Shown here: positions 22,566-34,568 of the stretch, piece by piece
Numbering within the stretch: position 1 is the first letter of the stretch
Layout: each line of letters begins with the position of its first letter
Assembly (NCBI GenBank): GCA_039000515.1
Contig: JBCFYV010011135.1
Span: 5,330,212 to 5,394,211 of the forward strand
Length of the DNA: 64,000 nt
Source of the DNA: Timema cristinae
Lineage: Eukaryota > Arthropoda > Insecta > Phasmatodea > Timematidae
Direction of reading: 5' to 3'
Program-made: the position numbers and the translations under genes
The notes under the pieces: model-generated
Told to the model about the DNA's origin: nothing
The model's input: only the letters and a program-made list of their open reading frames with translations
Database searches by the model: none

Positions 22566-23384
22566 CTGTTCATGATAGGCAACAGTTCAAAAATCATATG
22601 TTTAGTTTTTGGGTGGCCAACACTTGTAAAAGACCACTGTTTTGGTAAGAATGTCAAGGTTTTTAATCGCATATTACATTAAAAATATTGTCAACTTAAG
22701 TTTTCTCACACTATTTAATTACTTTTATTAATTTCTTTCTACCCAATCCAAAACCAATACATTATATATAATTAAAAGTACTTGTTCTTCGTTTTGTAAT
22801 GCTATAGATAAAATGTAGTATAGTGCATAAATTAATAACCTTTTAATAAAGGCATCATATTTACTTGGAAAAGATAAAATACTTGTCTTATATATATAAA
22901 TAAATATATATATATGATTATGTTATCGTATTTCAAAATATTTAACTGAATAAGATATGTTTCTTTACCATGTGGGTGCATCATTGTAAATAACTTTTTT
23001 ACATCATATTCAATCACATAACTCAAATTCATCGGTTGCCATTTTAAAGCTATATTCGTTACAACTTTTATGAAAATGCTGTAATAATAATTTTTTTAAG
23101 GTGAAATAAAATTATAAATAAGGTTATTGTGCCAGTCCTCAAATAAATATAACTAATATTGGCCTGAATGAATGTGGTTAACGATCAAATTCATACATTA
23201 TCAATATATTTTAATCACAGTTATCCAAAGTGACAGATGTCAGCTGTTGGCGTAAAGATATATTAGGGACTTTTTATAGTAACTTTATCAGCTGTCATTC
23301 AATAAACTAATGGCGTGAATGTACTATAATTGGAAGTGTGGTTTGATAAAGTGTGGATTTTTGCAGACTCTTATTGGTTATCAA

Positions 23385-23565
23385 CCTGGACCTCCAGTCA
23401 AGCCCCGAGTAGAGGGTGTTTTACCTGTATTTGAGTCGAAGGAGCGTGGGGAACCATTTGGGAAAAATCACCCTCAGGAGACCCGACCAGGATTCAAACC
23501 TCGTTATCCCTGTCTTCAGCAGAAAAGTCTAACATGAGAGTGACAATTTATATTGTTCAGCCACT
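23385..23565 (-). mobile_element. SINE family alpha, partial
   Basis: GGGGAACCATTTGGGAAAAA, CACCCTCAGGAGACCCGACC, AGGATTCAAACCTCGTTAT (box B in minus) match the alpha consensus; the AAT tail and box A region are diverged. Confidence 0.65.
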
Positions 23566-23751
23566 GAGAATATTACAAATAATTTACAAGTATTTTCCAG
23601 TTTTTTTAAAAATATATGTGTGTATATACATTTGTTTATAATTTTTAGTTTGTGTATAACGAGAACGAGTGGAAAGTCATGATGTTAAATTACTTTTTTT
23701 TGATAAGTCACAAACAAATTAGTCGTACATTGCACTCTTTTCTGCATCGCC

Positions 23752-23778
23752 CATGAAGTAGCGATATTGCCGCCTTTT

Positions 23779-23811
<33 letters not shown>

Positions 23812-25050
23812 TTTAGCACCGGATCTTACTACCCGTTCGAGTTTAAGTACCAATTACGCTAATGAATTAGGAATTGGGATGGTTGAATTTGAGAAAGTGA
23901 ACCCACATTTGGAGAGTGGAAAACCATTTAGGAAAAACCACCCCCAGTTCACCCTACCGAGATTCGAACCTCGATCTCCCCGTCCTCAGCAGTCGAGCTA
24001 AACACGACAAGCGTGTTAGCCAACTATGCCACCAAGGCAGATCGCCTTTTTTTAAAAAGTATGTTCCTCTATAGACCTATACAACTATGTTCTTATTGGA
24101 CATAATGTGTTAATAGTATATTATACTATTAAATCTCTGTTGTTAAACTGTTGTTAAAGTTTTATGCCTGTATTATATTCTTGTATCCTATTTATTATTC
24201 ATGGGTGTTTGTCGAGGGAGTGTTAATTGATTAAATCGTCCTATTTGTCAGTCATACTGGGGTCATCAGGTGGTTAGTCTACAATTTCAGAATTGAAACA
24301 TTTATGTCCTTGACAGTTGTTATACGTGGTGAACAGTGTAAACCAACTTTTATAACAATCACACCATTTACTGCACCCTAATTTTCAAGCACATATGGAA
24401 GTCTTAATCAGGGTGGTGGGTGCAGGTGCCTTGGTTGTACACACAGGTGTTAATTGTTTGTAAAGTGTTAAACGGGACTCAAAATACTATACATATGATT
24501 AAAACGACAAATGAAAGATATAATATATTCTAATAATATGTGGCAGATATTAACTCATGGTGAAATCATGTTACCGGGAAATACGCGAACTACAGAAAAG
24601 TGCCCCAGTTGACTGTTCCTGGAGGTTCATCAAAACACCAGCTTACTCGCAAGCCCCACTTCAGTGAAATGACAGAGCTGTTTCTCTGGTTCTCCACGCA
24701 GTCTAGTAATGCTGGTTGCCATTCAGCACAATCTTGCAAACTCACCTCCCCCCTTTTGTCCTGGTGGACACCCTCACCAAAGACTTAGGTCCCTTTGTAT
24801 AAATTGGTCCCTCCTCCTCACCGCAGATAAAGACTCGTCTGAGACAATGAGTATTTGAATGTTAAGATCTGCGTTGGAGTCTTAGTATTCTCTTTCTCTA
24901 TGTCCATATGACATAGTTTATTGTGTCAGAGTTTCTGACTTGTTTTTCTATTAACATATAATTTAGTTTTGAATGATGGGCTTTATGTTCTATTTATCTA
25001 TGTCATATTACAAGATTGAATCAATCAATACAAGATTTAATCTATTAAAG
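23752..25050. repeat. Repeat R, copy 1 (inverted partner at 48453-51371)
   Basis: Outside its own SINE (23781-24042), this block is the reverse complement of 48453-48556 joined to 50273-51371; for example TCTATAGACCTATACAACTA (24072) pairs with 51313-51332. It lacks the 1.7-kb LTR present in copy 2, so it preserves the empty site. It contains GCCCCAGTTGACTGTTCCTG and GTCCTGGTGGACACCCTCAC but no domain; open frame 24600-24788 is not supported. R may itself be an old retroelement piece. Confidence 0.88.
23781..24042 (-). mobile_element. SINE family alpha, complete copy with TSD
   Basis: On the minus strand: tRNA-like head CCTTGGTGGCATAGTTGGCT (box A) and GAGGTTCGAATCTCGG (box B, 23961-23972 in plus), body GAACTGGGGGTGGTTTTTCC, tail CGAACGGGTAGTAAGATCCG then an AAT/ATT repeat (23781-23811). 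A 10-bp direct repeat CGCCTTTTTT flanks it (23771-23780, 24043-24052). Copy 2 of repeat R (51343-51352) lacks the SINE. Pol III-transcribed and LINE-mobilised by analogy with other SINEs. Confidence 0.9.
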
Positions 25051-26489
25051 TGTAGCATTGGACGTTATATGGGAGACACAAAAAACAAAACAAATAGAAG
25101 AGACTTACTGCATTCGCCTGTCGACTGGGCCTGCGGGAACAACGGCTCAAAACCTCCGGACGAACTTTCACTGACCCGGGAGAACAAGACACTAAGAGCG
25201 CGTAATGACTGGCGAGCTCAGCCGACGCCCAGGGCTGGCTGCACATGCGCAGTAACGAGTTCCCGTCACGAGAAGGTTCCCGAAGCTCAGCATGCCTGCA
25301 TATTGTTCCATTTAAGTCCAGAATGTATCTCACCCCTTCTCCTTTCTCCCTCTACTGAGTTTTGTATATATTCTGTTCTCTGTATCGATAACGACACAAT
25401 TGGGCCTGTGTCATAGCAGGGATAACATAAGCTCCGGCTTTCTGCGACTAAAATGTAAGATCAAAATTCAGTCTTGGCTTATAAAACTTTTTTTTTATAT
25501 ACTATGATACTTTTCAAAAATTCATTTTTCGGCCATATATTTAAATTATATCTAAATTTATATCTTATGGTTAGGAACATTTCCTTATTTTTTTTATAAC
25601 GAGGTCATGGCGCCTTACCAACAGTAATGTCATTTATATTACGATAGTTCCGATAGTTATGGTCATAATGTATTTAGGAATATTTAATAACTTTCACGGA
25701 AACCATTTTCTTGGTCTTGTCGTTAATTTATTATGGATTGCTATCTGATATTAGAATTGTAACTTGTGCAAAACTTTTTACGCGCCATTTCTAATGGTTA
25801 ACTATTTGATATTTAAATTTTTTCATATTGTAATACGCTAATTCTTGAGGGATACTTTTTGATTTCTGGGTTAAGATGGTTTGTTGTCTTTTGCTAAGCT
25901 CCTTTTATTCTGAGCGAACTTTTAATATTAAAAATAGGAAACAAATATTTGATATTAAAAATATAAAATATTTAATAATTTAGTGTTACTAGAAGGGCGC
26001 CTCTTCAAGATAGAGTTATGGTTAACTTCATTGAATTACATTTTTATGTAATACCATGTGACTATGTTTATAAAGTCTCTTATTAGTCTCGTGTACACTA
26101 TACACATGTTGTGAAAACAAATGTTAACTTTTCTATGGAATATTTTCATTGGTTTTCGAGTCATAATGTTGTTTACCTATATTATATTGTATACTCTGAA
26201 TCAAACTGTTACACAACTATTGAGCGTTACTAATAAATATCGACCTTTCTTGACTTGTTTTGTATCTTTCTGATATATGCCCCATCATTACCAAGGAAAT
26301 TCGTCTAATATTTTGGTTTAGTATGAACTTTAGGAAGGCTGCAGTCTCTTGCTGTCTGGTTGAGATAGAGGGTCACATTTATAAAATCCACAAACTGGTT
26401 CGAGGGTTGCGAGGTGTGGGACTGTAATGTTTTGTGTTAAGCATTTGCAACCTAGAACTCCTCGGCACTCGCTCTGGGTTGGAATTCAT
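25051..26489 (+). other. Unassigned; starts like an LTR
   Basis: The first bases TGTAGCATTGG, then AGACTTAC...CCTGTCGACTGG, resemble the start of the solo LTRs at 48557 and 59496 (TGTAGCATTA...AGACTTACC), and it begins exactly where repeat R ends. The GC-rich block 25120-25310 has two overlapping open frames (24973-25416 plus, 25037-25333 minus) without domains. No matching LTR end or TSD was found. Confidence 0.35.
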
Positions 26490-26800
26490 CAAAGTTTTAT
26501 AGAACAAAACTAAATATATAAGTGCTCAGCCAAAAGTCGAGTCTAAGGAAACTAAACGATAAAGCACAAATCCAAAAAACTAAAGCATCCTGCATTCCCA
26601 TACCCATTTAATATAATTTAAAGCTATCAAATATAAAAGCACAATGCTAATAATTTAAGAGTTTCCTTCTCGTCCTATCGAAAATTAATTCCCAAGCAAT
26701 AATTGTTATGAGCATATTGCTTACAGTTAAAGTCCTCAATTCCCACATAATAAAATGTGAAATTTAGACTATCAAGGAATTATTTACTCCCACAGTAACT
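26490..26800. repeat. Repeat S, copy 1 (inverted partner 42475-42790)
   Basis: Reverse complement of 42475-42790; shared blocks include AATATATAAGTGCTCAGCC, GGAAACTAAACGATAAAGC and GAGCATATTGCTTACAG. Neither copy has a credible coding frame. Confidence 0.85.
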
Positions 26801-27311
26801 ATTTGGTTTACCACCACTTATAACGTAGGTTTGAAACAGTTAAAGTTATAAGCACAAATCATAACATTAAAGTTATTGGTCCCTCCATAATAACATGTAA
26901 ATTTAAGCTATCTAATTTAAACATACTCAAAATATTCAGAAAATAACATCAACTGCTAATTAGGCAGACAGCAAGAGCGCAATTAGATGCAAGCCACCAA
27001 GCGGCGAAACAAGAGTTACGTTGCATAAGAGAATGGTTAAGTTCCTCTAATAGGAAAAATTATATAGGTACGTGATTACAAATTAACCATGCTGATACCA
27101 AAAATCCACCCAGTAATAGAAATTTAACTTAATAAATCCGAAAATAATGATTTTGAAAGGTTCCCCATAATATGATCGAAAGAGAATTTTGAAGAATATA
27201 GCTAAGTCTAAGCTTAATTTGCCACTCTCACCTAGTACGCCAGTGATACAATGAGTGCTCACACAAAGGAAACATCACAATATATAGCCGTACGAATACA
27301 TAACATGCCCA
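26801..27311. other. Intergenic, no recognisable gene
   Basis: AT-rich. A block beginning AGTTAAAGTTATAAGCAC partly repeats the preceding repeat S sequence (TTTAAGCTATC with AATAACATGTAAATTTAAGC), suggesting an old tandem copy. Confidence 0.5.
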
Positions 27312-27599
27312 CAGGAGGGAAAAATGGAGTGGAACAGGGGAGACAAACAGCGCTTAGGAAGGATTGCGGTGACTCAAGGAACTTGTAGAAAGTCCTGGAT
27401 CCATCCAGGCGGCGGAAACGAAAAATAAACTCATGGAGTTGCCATCACTCATTTGTTTCTGGGCAAGGCTTAATTCATGAGCAGACCATCGGATATTATC
27501 TCCATTTAGTCTGTGAGATTGTGTGCATGGGAGATGAGGTCTTGGCACAAGTACTCCGGTGTTAAAGTTCAACAGGGCAGAGGGTGAGTGTTCTCCCAT

Positions 27600-28239
27600 T
27601 TGAACGAGCTTGTTGTGTTCTTTTTTTAACAGGGTTAACACTCTTATCACAAATATCACACTTACACTTTCTTTGTTCTAAATGAAAAAAAATATGTATT
27701 TTTATAAGCCATCTTTTACCTTGATTGAAGCTCTTATCACAAACATCACACTTATAATGTCCTTATTTATGAATGAATAAGAAAATGTCTGTTAAAATTC
27801 TTCTTCATCTTGGAGCTCTTATCACAAATATCACACTTATACTTTCTTTGTTCTGAATGAATAAGGTGTTTGTCAAGACTCTCCTTTTCTTTAAAATTCT
27901 CATCGCAAACATTGCACTTGTATTTTATTTGTTGAGTATAGATCAGATTTTGTTTGGAATTATTGTTATTACTAGTGGAGTATTTAAAATCACACACAGT
28001 TTTAAACACATTAACATGTTTCTTCTCAATTATAACTTGACCAGATCTTGTGTTGTTTCCACCAAGTGCGGAATAATGCAAAAAATATTCTCTTTTGAAC
28101 TCATATGGTCAGTAAAAATTAAGTAAAATCTCTTTTGTCTTATTTTTGAATTAAACTTTCTCTAAATTAGAATATTTACATGATAGTGAAACTTCACTAA
28201 CTTGTGATGGTAAATTATGAGCGGAAGGTGTTATTTAGT
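27600..28239 (-). pseudogene. C2H2 zinc-finger terminal exon, decayed (ZNF-3)
   Basis: Mirror of ZNF-1 with the same lesions: acceptor AG mutated to GG just upstream of 28239, N-terminal stops, a shortened first finger (H-x2-H) and a second finger with KSSKM in place of KSFKM, then TAA after HFLIHS. A one-base change near 28064 also breaks the MSSKEN start (HYSALGGNN here). Two good exons of the same gene family lie upstream on this strand at 34995-35186 and 35895-35954, so it is probably the former last exon of that locus, cut off by element A in the intron. Confidence 0.82.
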
Positions 28240-28369
28240 TCCGTAAAGAAATTGGTAATAAAAATTAAACATTATTCTAAATATTTATCAAATATTAACA
28301 AATGTATTGATTTTTAAGTCCCAATGGTCCAATTTTGGGGCTAATAAATCAATATTATTATCCAGGCCA

Positions 28370-28520
28370 CCACCGTGGTTCGGATTCCACGTTAAACTGT
28401 AGGTCCTTCCTTTCATCTCACAATCACCCTACCATTATACATTAGCGTAAGTGCGTATAACCCGAACGGGTAGTAAGACGCGGTGCTAATAATAATGATG
28501 ATGATAATAATAATAATAAT
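28370..28520 (+). mobile_element. 5'-truncated SINE, family beta
   Basis: CCACCGTGGTTCGGATTCC, CACAATCACCCTACCATTA, then the tail CGAACGGGTAGTAAGACGCG and AAT-type repeat (28488-28520). Same copy as 1919-2075 by duplication. Confidence 0.85.
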
Positions 28521-29094
28521 ATCGGTTATATTAAGAGGAAAAATCAAAACCTAACTAAAGGCAATGAATTAAAAGAAAATAACAACTAAGCTATTTAATG
28601 AAATAAGGTATTTGCTCCCCTAAGTCATATGTGGTATTTATGAGGATTTAAGTTTGAATCCAAGAACCGTTGACTCTAAATCAGAGCTATGTGCCACAAT
28701 TTTATGTTCCCTAACATGAATTATAAATGGTGATATTTACAAAGTTTGAAGATAGATTAGAATTTTTTGAAATGAATGAAGAACATAATTATTGTAGCCC
28801 AAAATAAAGCCAACTCCCTGATAAATATAAAAATTTGAATATATATTACTCTGAATTATTTGGTATTTATCTTTGGACAAAGCTAAATATTCCAAAGAAA
28901 AAAAAAAGATTTTTAGGATTTTAGGAATTCTTGTTTCAATCGTGTTATGACTATGATTAAATAAGTCGGGAAAAGAAAAAATGTACGATGTTCATGAAAC
29001 ATTTTCTTGACAAAAAGTATAACATGAATTTTAATAATTGTTTTTAAATGAATTATTTTTTATTAAATATAAATTGTCATATAGCTAGGGGTTC

Positions 29095-29506
29095 AGTTAC
29101 TTATTATAACCCCTTAAAGCAATTTCATTACACCACCAGGTAAAGGAAGATATTTAATCTGTTGATTGCACCATTTGTACTGCATGACTAGAAGCTTCCA
29201 ATGGTAAACAGGGAAGGTATATAAACCCCGGATATCTAGAAGGCGGGGCTCTTCTTGTAATAATTGTCATACTGAGTGTATATAGAAATATTGTCTGGAT
29301 TACTCTTCAAGTGAACCACTAACTTGTAATACGCTTTTGTTATTAATTAATAAACGTGTAAGAACATTATTCTCCATAATCATCACCATTTGATTATTTC
29401 TTCAAGATCTAAGGTTCCTATCAAGGATTTAGTCAACAATAAACACAAAAACTTCCAACCTCGACTTCCCAAACCTGAGGGATACGACAGTGCGGACAAA
29501 GTAAAT
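29095..29506 (+). mobile_element. 5' LTR of gypsy/errantivirus-like element A
   Basis: Starts AGTTACTTATTATAACCCC and ends GTAAAT next to the primer-binding site; the AGT start and AGTTAC/GTAAAT near-inverted ends fit insect gypsy-group (errantivirus) LTRs. TATATAAA at 29218-29225 is a plausible core promoter and AATAAA at 29349-29354 a plausible polyadenylation signal. The 3' LTR is absent because the element ends in env. No TSD can be tested. Confidence 0.72.
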
Positions 29507-29522
29507 GGTGTCAGAAGTGGGG
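29506..29522 (+). other. Primer-binding site, tRNA-Leu type
   Basis: TGGTGTCAGAAGTGGGG begins with TGG, complementary to the tRNA CCA end, and continues as the complement of a leucine tRNA acceptor stem and T arm (CCCACTTCTGACA). Minus-strand cDNA synthesis would start here. Confidence 0.7.
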
Positions 29523-29720
29523 TCTTGACACTTAACTCAAAGAAGAAGTTCCAGGTTCGATAACGGTTCACATACAGAAGAAATCCAGGGGCGGCGCGTC
29601 TCGAAGAGAGCCACCCAACTCTAACCTCAAAAAGGAAAGGTGCTGGGAAGAGGCGGCGGTTGCGGTAAGACGACCCAAGTGCCAGAGACTTCAAGGAAGG
29701 ACGAGGTGCAAGCAGTTACA

Positions 29721-30005
29721 GAGGTTCCGGGACTCCAACTTCCGATAGGATTGGTGTCTGGCTGTACTCAAGGTCGTACCCGAGACTTTGTGGGGAAGTA
29801 CGAGGTGCGAGCAGTTCCAGAGGTTCCGGGACTCCAACTTCCGATAGGATTGGTGCCTGGCAGTACCCGAAGGTGTACCAGGGACTCCAGTAGAGGACAA
29901 GGTACAAGAGTTCAAGCGGTTCCGGACTCCAACTTCAGATAGGATTGGTGTCCAGCTGTACCCAGGTTAATGAGGAGACAAGAAGGGGACTAAGAAGAAA
30001 GTGAG
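29721..30005 (+). repeat. Three tandem ~99-bp repeats in the leader of element A
   Basis: Units begin at 29721, 29820 and 29916 (GAGGTTCCGGGACTCC). Spacing 99 and 96 keeps a reading frame (29640-29942) with repeated VPGLQLPIGLV. Located between the primer-binding site and gag, where packaging or dimer signals usually sit. In the third unit a G is missing relative to the inverted copy. Confidence 0.8.
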
Positions 30006-30113
30006 GTAAGTGTTACCCAATCCCTATATTCTGTCTGCCAAGAAGTGTTAACGTGTGTCATTGTTATTGTTTAAATTGGTTGCATTGTAAGAGGTCGTAG
30101 ATAGAGATTTAAA

Positions 30114-31005
30114 ATGGCCCAAGTAAGTAATGATTCTTGTCCTATTAGCGAAGCTCTAAAACTTATCCCAGAATCATTTAGTGGAGATAAGAGAATACTT
30201 AGGGAATTTGTAGAAAATGTGGAAGCGGCGTTTGATTTTAGAAATCCCGTGAGTCATCCAAAATTATTAAAGTTTGAAAAAGCAAAATTTACCGGGGATG
30301 CGAAATCAAAATTATTGGTTAAAATGGCTACCAATACGTGGGAAGACGTAAGGGACGTATTAGAGGAGAATTATGCAATTAGGAGGACATTGGACTTTTA
30401 CGCTTGTCGTTTGTTCAATGCCAGACAAGAGTAGTAGAGAGCCGATAGCATCATGGGGAAGTTGTGTTGACACTATGCAAACAGACTTCAAGGAAGCTGC
30501 CAGTAGAGTATGTTCGCAGGACGAACAAAAGAGAGCATTAGCGTTAGTTCAGCATTTAGCGAAAGCCTGTTTCATACAAGGGCTATCAAACGAAAGGATT
30601 CAAACAATAGTAAGGAGTAGGAATACAGACGTAAGCAGTTTAGGATCAGCAGTAGAAATTGCGTTAGAAGAGGAAAGTAACATACTATCACAAAGAGAAA
30701 AAGGTTCCAGAGAGACAAAACCATTTAAGATGGGTAGTAATAGGACGGAAGTAAGGTGTGCCAATTGTCATAGAATAGGACACCGTTCAAAACGCTGTTA
30801 TCTGAGGAAATAGATAAAGCAAGAGGTAAAACGTGAACCGAGAGAGGTTCACATCAGTTCAAATGGGGTTAGCTACCTTCGTGGGGAGGTCTGCTACCTT
30901 TGTGGGGAACCAGGCCATTTTCAGCAGGATTGCCCGAGGAGTAGGAGTTTGAAAGAGAGAAGGAAATTTCCAAATAGTCCTATGCAGAGGCAGGGAAACT
31001 TTTAA
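30114..31005 (+). pseudogene. gag: gag of element A, frameshifted
   Basis: Gag would assemble the particle and bind RNA. Residues 1-106 (30114-30431) run from MAQVSNDSCP to LFNARQE; the frame then hits TAG TAG, and the continuing protein (SREPIASWGSCVDTMQTDF) is in another frame, consistent with loss of two bases near 30430. The C-terminal part has two nucleocapsid zinc knuckles: CANCHRIGHRSKRC (30757-30798) and CYLCGEPGHFQQDC (30892-30933), both C-x2-C-x4-H-x4-C and in the same frame, separated by a TAG at 30811. Start chosen at the first ATG after the leader. Confidence 0.88.
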
Positions 31006-34000
31006 AGAGGTCAGGTAGGCAACCAGCAGTGTCCTCCGGTCCGAGAAGGGATGGTTGCGGTAGAGCCATAGAGAATGTGAATTGTGGTGGGGTGGAACCA
31101 AGCATAGTTCAACCACCAAATTAAGGAAGAGCGGTTTAGTGGTCATGTTCTAAATAAAGTAAACACTAAGGAAGCAGCTGGCGTTTCTGGCATTACAAAC
31201 ACTCTAATGTGGACGCAAAGGAAAGTTACCTTGCATTTGAAGATAGGTAAAGATGTATATGTGCATCAGTGTCATGTAGCAGAAAACCTCCATTATCAAG
31301 GGTTATTAGGTAGAGATTTTTGGAACAAATTTCAAGCCGTAATATATTTTTTGGCAAAGCAAGGTCAGATTAGGTCAGCATGTACTGCCTATGTTAGATA
31401 AGAATCTAAATGCCACCAGTAAAGTGTACATACCACCTCGAAGTGAAAAGATAGTAGAATTAATTGTTGATGGAGAAGGATTAGGCGTAGTTCCTAAAAG
31501 TTCTCTAGTGCCAGGAGTGTACTTAGCGGAAACTCTCACAAATGCTAGAAATGGAGTGTGCGTGAGTAGTGTGTTAAATACAACAGAAAAAGCTGTTGAA
31601 ATTGAGTTACCCAAAGTGAAATTAGAAAGAGTTGACTTTGTGTAAAAATCATGTTTTATAGAGGAAAAACCAGAAGTAAGAGATAGAATAGGGAAATTAG
31701 CCGATAGAATAAGGCTAGGACATTTAAATACAAAGGAAAGAAAAAGCATTGAGAATATATGCTATGATTATAGTGATATATTCTATCTAAAAGTGGACAA
31801 TATGAGAAGAATGACGCACGATACCGTTGAGTAGAGATACACCCCCGATAAATCAGAAACAGTATAGGATTCTGGAAGTTCATAAACATGAGGTCAAAGG
31901 TCAAGTTGTACAAATGTTGAAAGATATTATTCAACCGATTACACGTCCTTGGAATAGTCCCATACTTGTTATTCCAAAGAAAATAGATGCCTCGGGAGAG
32001 AAGTGGAGAGTTGTTATTGATTTCAAGAAGCTTAATGAGATAACGATAGGTGATGCATTCCATATCCCAAACATCGTGGACATATACCAGTTAGGTAAAG
32101 CAAAATATTTATCTACTTTAGAGATGGTTTCGGCGTACAATCAGTGTCCACTAAAAATTGAGGACCAAGTGAAAACTGCTTTTAGTACTCAGACAGGACA
32201 TTACGAATTTAAAAGATTATGTTTTGGTTTAAAAGGAGCACCAGCGACATTTCAGAGATTAATGAATACTGTATTAACAGGTCTACAAGGAATAAAGTGT
32301 TTGATTTATTTAGTTGATATTGTTGTATTTGGTGAATCCTTGCTAATACATAATGTAAGACTGATAGAGGTATTTAATAGGTACAGGCAACATGGATTGA
32401 AACTACAACCAGAAAAATGTGGATTTTTACGTAAGGAAGTTACTTACTTAGGACATGTAGTTACAACAGAAGGAGTTATGCCCGATCCAAAGAATGTAGA
32501 AAAGATATTAAATTATTCTACACCAAACACAAGTAAACGATTAAAAGGATTCATAGGTATATGCAGTTATTACAGGAAATTTATAGAAGATTTTAGTCAG
32601 ATTGGTAAGCCATTATACCAACTGTTAAGGAAGTAAAATTTGAATGGACCGAGAAACAGGTCTTGTAATCAATTTAATAAAATTTTAACTACGAAACCAA
32701 TACTACAATTTCCAGATTTTAAGAAACCTTTTATATTAACTACAGATGCTAGTCAGGAAGCTGTAGGGGCAGTTTTGTCTCAAGGAGAGATAGGAAAGGA
32801 TTTGCCAGTTGCATTCGGGAGTCAAACCCTGAACCAGGCAGAACAAAATTATTCGACAACTGAACGAGAGGTTTTAATCATTATTTGGGCAGTAAAGTAT
32901 TATAAGCCCTATCTTTATGGAAGGAGATTTACAATAGTCACCGATCATAAACCATTAACATGGATCTTTAGTGTGAAGGATCAGAGTTCGAGATTACTCA
33001 GATGGAGATTGAAATTAGAGGAATATGATTATCAAGTGGTTTATAGAAAAGGAAGTGTAATTAGTCATGCAGATGGACTAAGTAGGAGTTATGAAGTAAC
33101 AGAGGTTCAAACTCCAACCTCGGACGCAGGATGTCAGACGGAAGACGAGACTACCAATGAACAAGTAAGTGAATATAGAAAATTAAGTATTTTAAAGAAG
33201 TTTCATGATGAGTCATTGGGGGGTCATCAGGGTATGAATAGAACATACCAAAGGATTAAAATGTATTATAAATGGCCACAAATGAAAAGAGATATTGAGG
33301 ATATATTAAAAAGTGTGAGATATGTAAAAAGGATAAGATCACACAAAGGAAAACAAAGATGCCTTTAGAATTAACTACCACACCTGAGATAGTATTTGAA
33401 AAACTATGTTTAGATATCGTAGGACCATTGACAGAAACAAGGTAAGGTCATAAGTATGTGTCAACATGTCAGGATGAGCTATCAAAATATACGCTCGCTA
33501 TACCAATAGAACAACACAATGCGGCTACAGTAGTTAGGAACTTTGTTGAGCCCATTATTTTAAAGTTTGGCATAACCAAATCAATATTAACAGACCAAGG
33601 AACAAATTTTATGAGTGAGATGTTTACAAATATATGTAAAATATTAAATATAAAGAAACTTCAAACAACTTGTTATCATCCACAAAGATGTCATAGGACA
33701 ATAGTAGAATATCTACGTCATTATATAGCAACTGATCAACATGATTGGCATAAATGGTTACCTTATGCCACTTTTGTATATAACACAACGCCTCATAGTG
33801 CGACAGGTTATACACCACATGAATTATTATTCGGTAGGAAAGCAAACACTCCAGGAATTTTTAAGGAAAACCCAGAGGAAAATTTATACACATATGGCGA
33901 CTATATAAAAGAGTTAAAGGAAAAATTACTAGTGAGCAATGAAATAGCGAGGCAAAGTTTAATGAAGGCTAAGGAGCAGAATAAATATCTTTATGATAAA

Positions 34001-34204
34001 ACTTGTAATGTACCTACATTCGAAGTGGGGGATTCGGTATTGTTATTTGATGAGTCATTACGAAGAGGTAGATCAAAGAAATTGACATCACAGTGGGTAA
34101 GTCCCTACAAAATAATAAAAGTTGAAGGAGTCAACTGTACCATCAAATTAAAGAAAAATAGAGCCCTAAAGGTTCACCCAAATAGGTTGAAGCTATTTTT
34201 CTGA
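31006..34204 (+). pseudogene. pol: pol of element A: protease remnant, RT, RNase H, integrase
   Basis: Order protease-RT-RNase H-integrase marks Ty3/gypsy. Protease: only the C-terminal LLGRDFWNKFQ remains (31300-31330); the DTG triad is not found. RT: 31827-32636, with RVVIDFKKLNE, FKRLCFGLKGAPATFQ and YLGHV, but the catalytic YxDD reads YLVD (near 32314). RNase H: 32640-33060, TTDASQEAVGAVLSQ and TDHKPLTWIF. Integrase: HDESLGGHQG then KCEICKK in another frame, implying an indel in the A-run near 33306; a TAA at 33443; core LTDQGTNFMSEMF; the usual SNGxLE segment with the catalytic Glu appears deleted (HPQRCHRTIVEYL); C-terminal VLLFDESLRR..VHPNRLKLFF. Inactive. Confidence 0.9.
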
Positions 34205-34568
34205 TTACGGTGAGTCATAAGAGGAGTGGGTGTTATTAGCCCTGGGAAATAATAGATTGAAGTTGGCTAAGGAATAGCAGTGGCAGAATAGTTGCGGGAA
34301 AAGGGGAAGACGTAAGGCCCCCATAAACGCGTCAAATAAAATGAAAAATAAAAGAAATACTGAGTATGTGGGCCTCTAATCATTTAACAGGTACGTTTTC
34401 TTTAAATAAAAATTAAATAGAGGTAGATTTTTTTTATAGGTGGTTAACCTATTCTAAAGTTATGTGGTAAATACATGCAGGGAGTTATGTATATAATATC
34501 GTATATATATATATAATATATATCAAACTCAGGAGTATTGAGTTTTTAACAGAATCTTAATATATTTT

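Larger units (their letters stand above)
27312..30435 (+). repeat. Right arm of the ~3.1-kb inverted duplication
   Basis: Reverse complement of 1-3130. This arm is in its original context: element A continues past 30435 into gag-pol, and the zinc-finger exon lies downstream of cassette exons at 35 kb. It is therefore the probable source and the left arm the derived copy. Confidence 0.93.

Noticed and set aside
23781..24042. Possible tRNA gene from box A and box B matches
   Set aside because: No complete cloverleaf, and the SINE body, tail and target-site duplication show it is a tRNA-derived SINE.
24973..25416. 147-codon plus-strand frame and overlapping 98-codon minus-strand frame
   Set aside because: No domain, cross the end of repeat R into LTR-like GC-rich DNA; overlapping frames on both strands suggest chance in GC-rich sequence.
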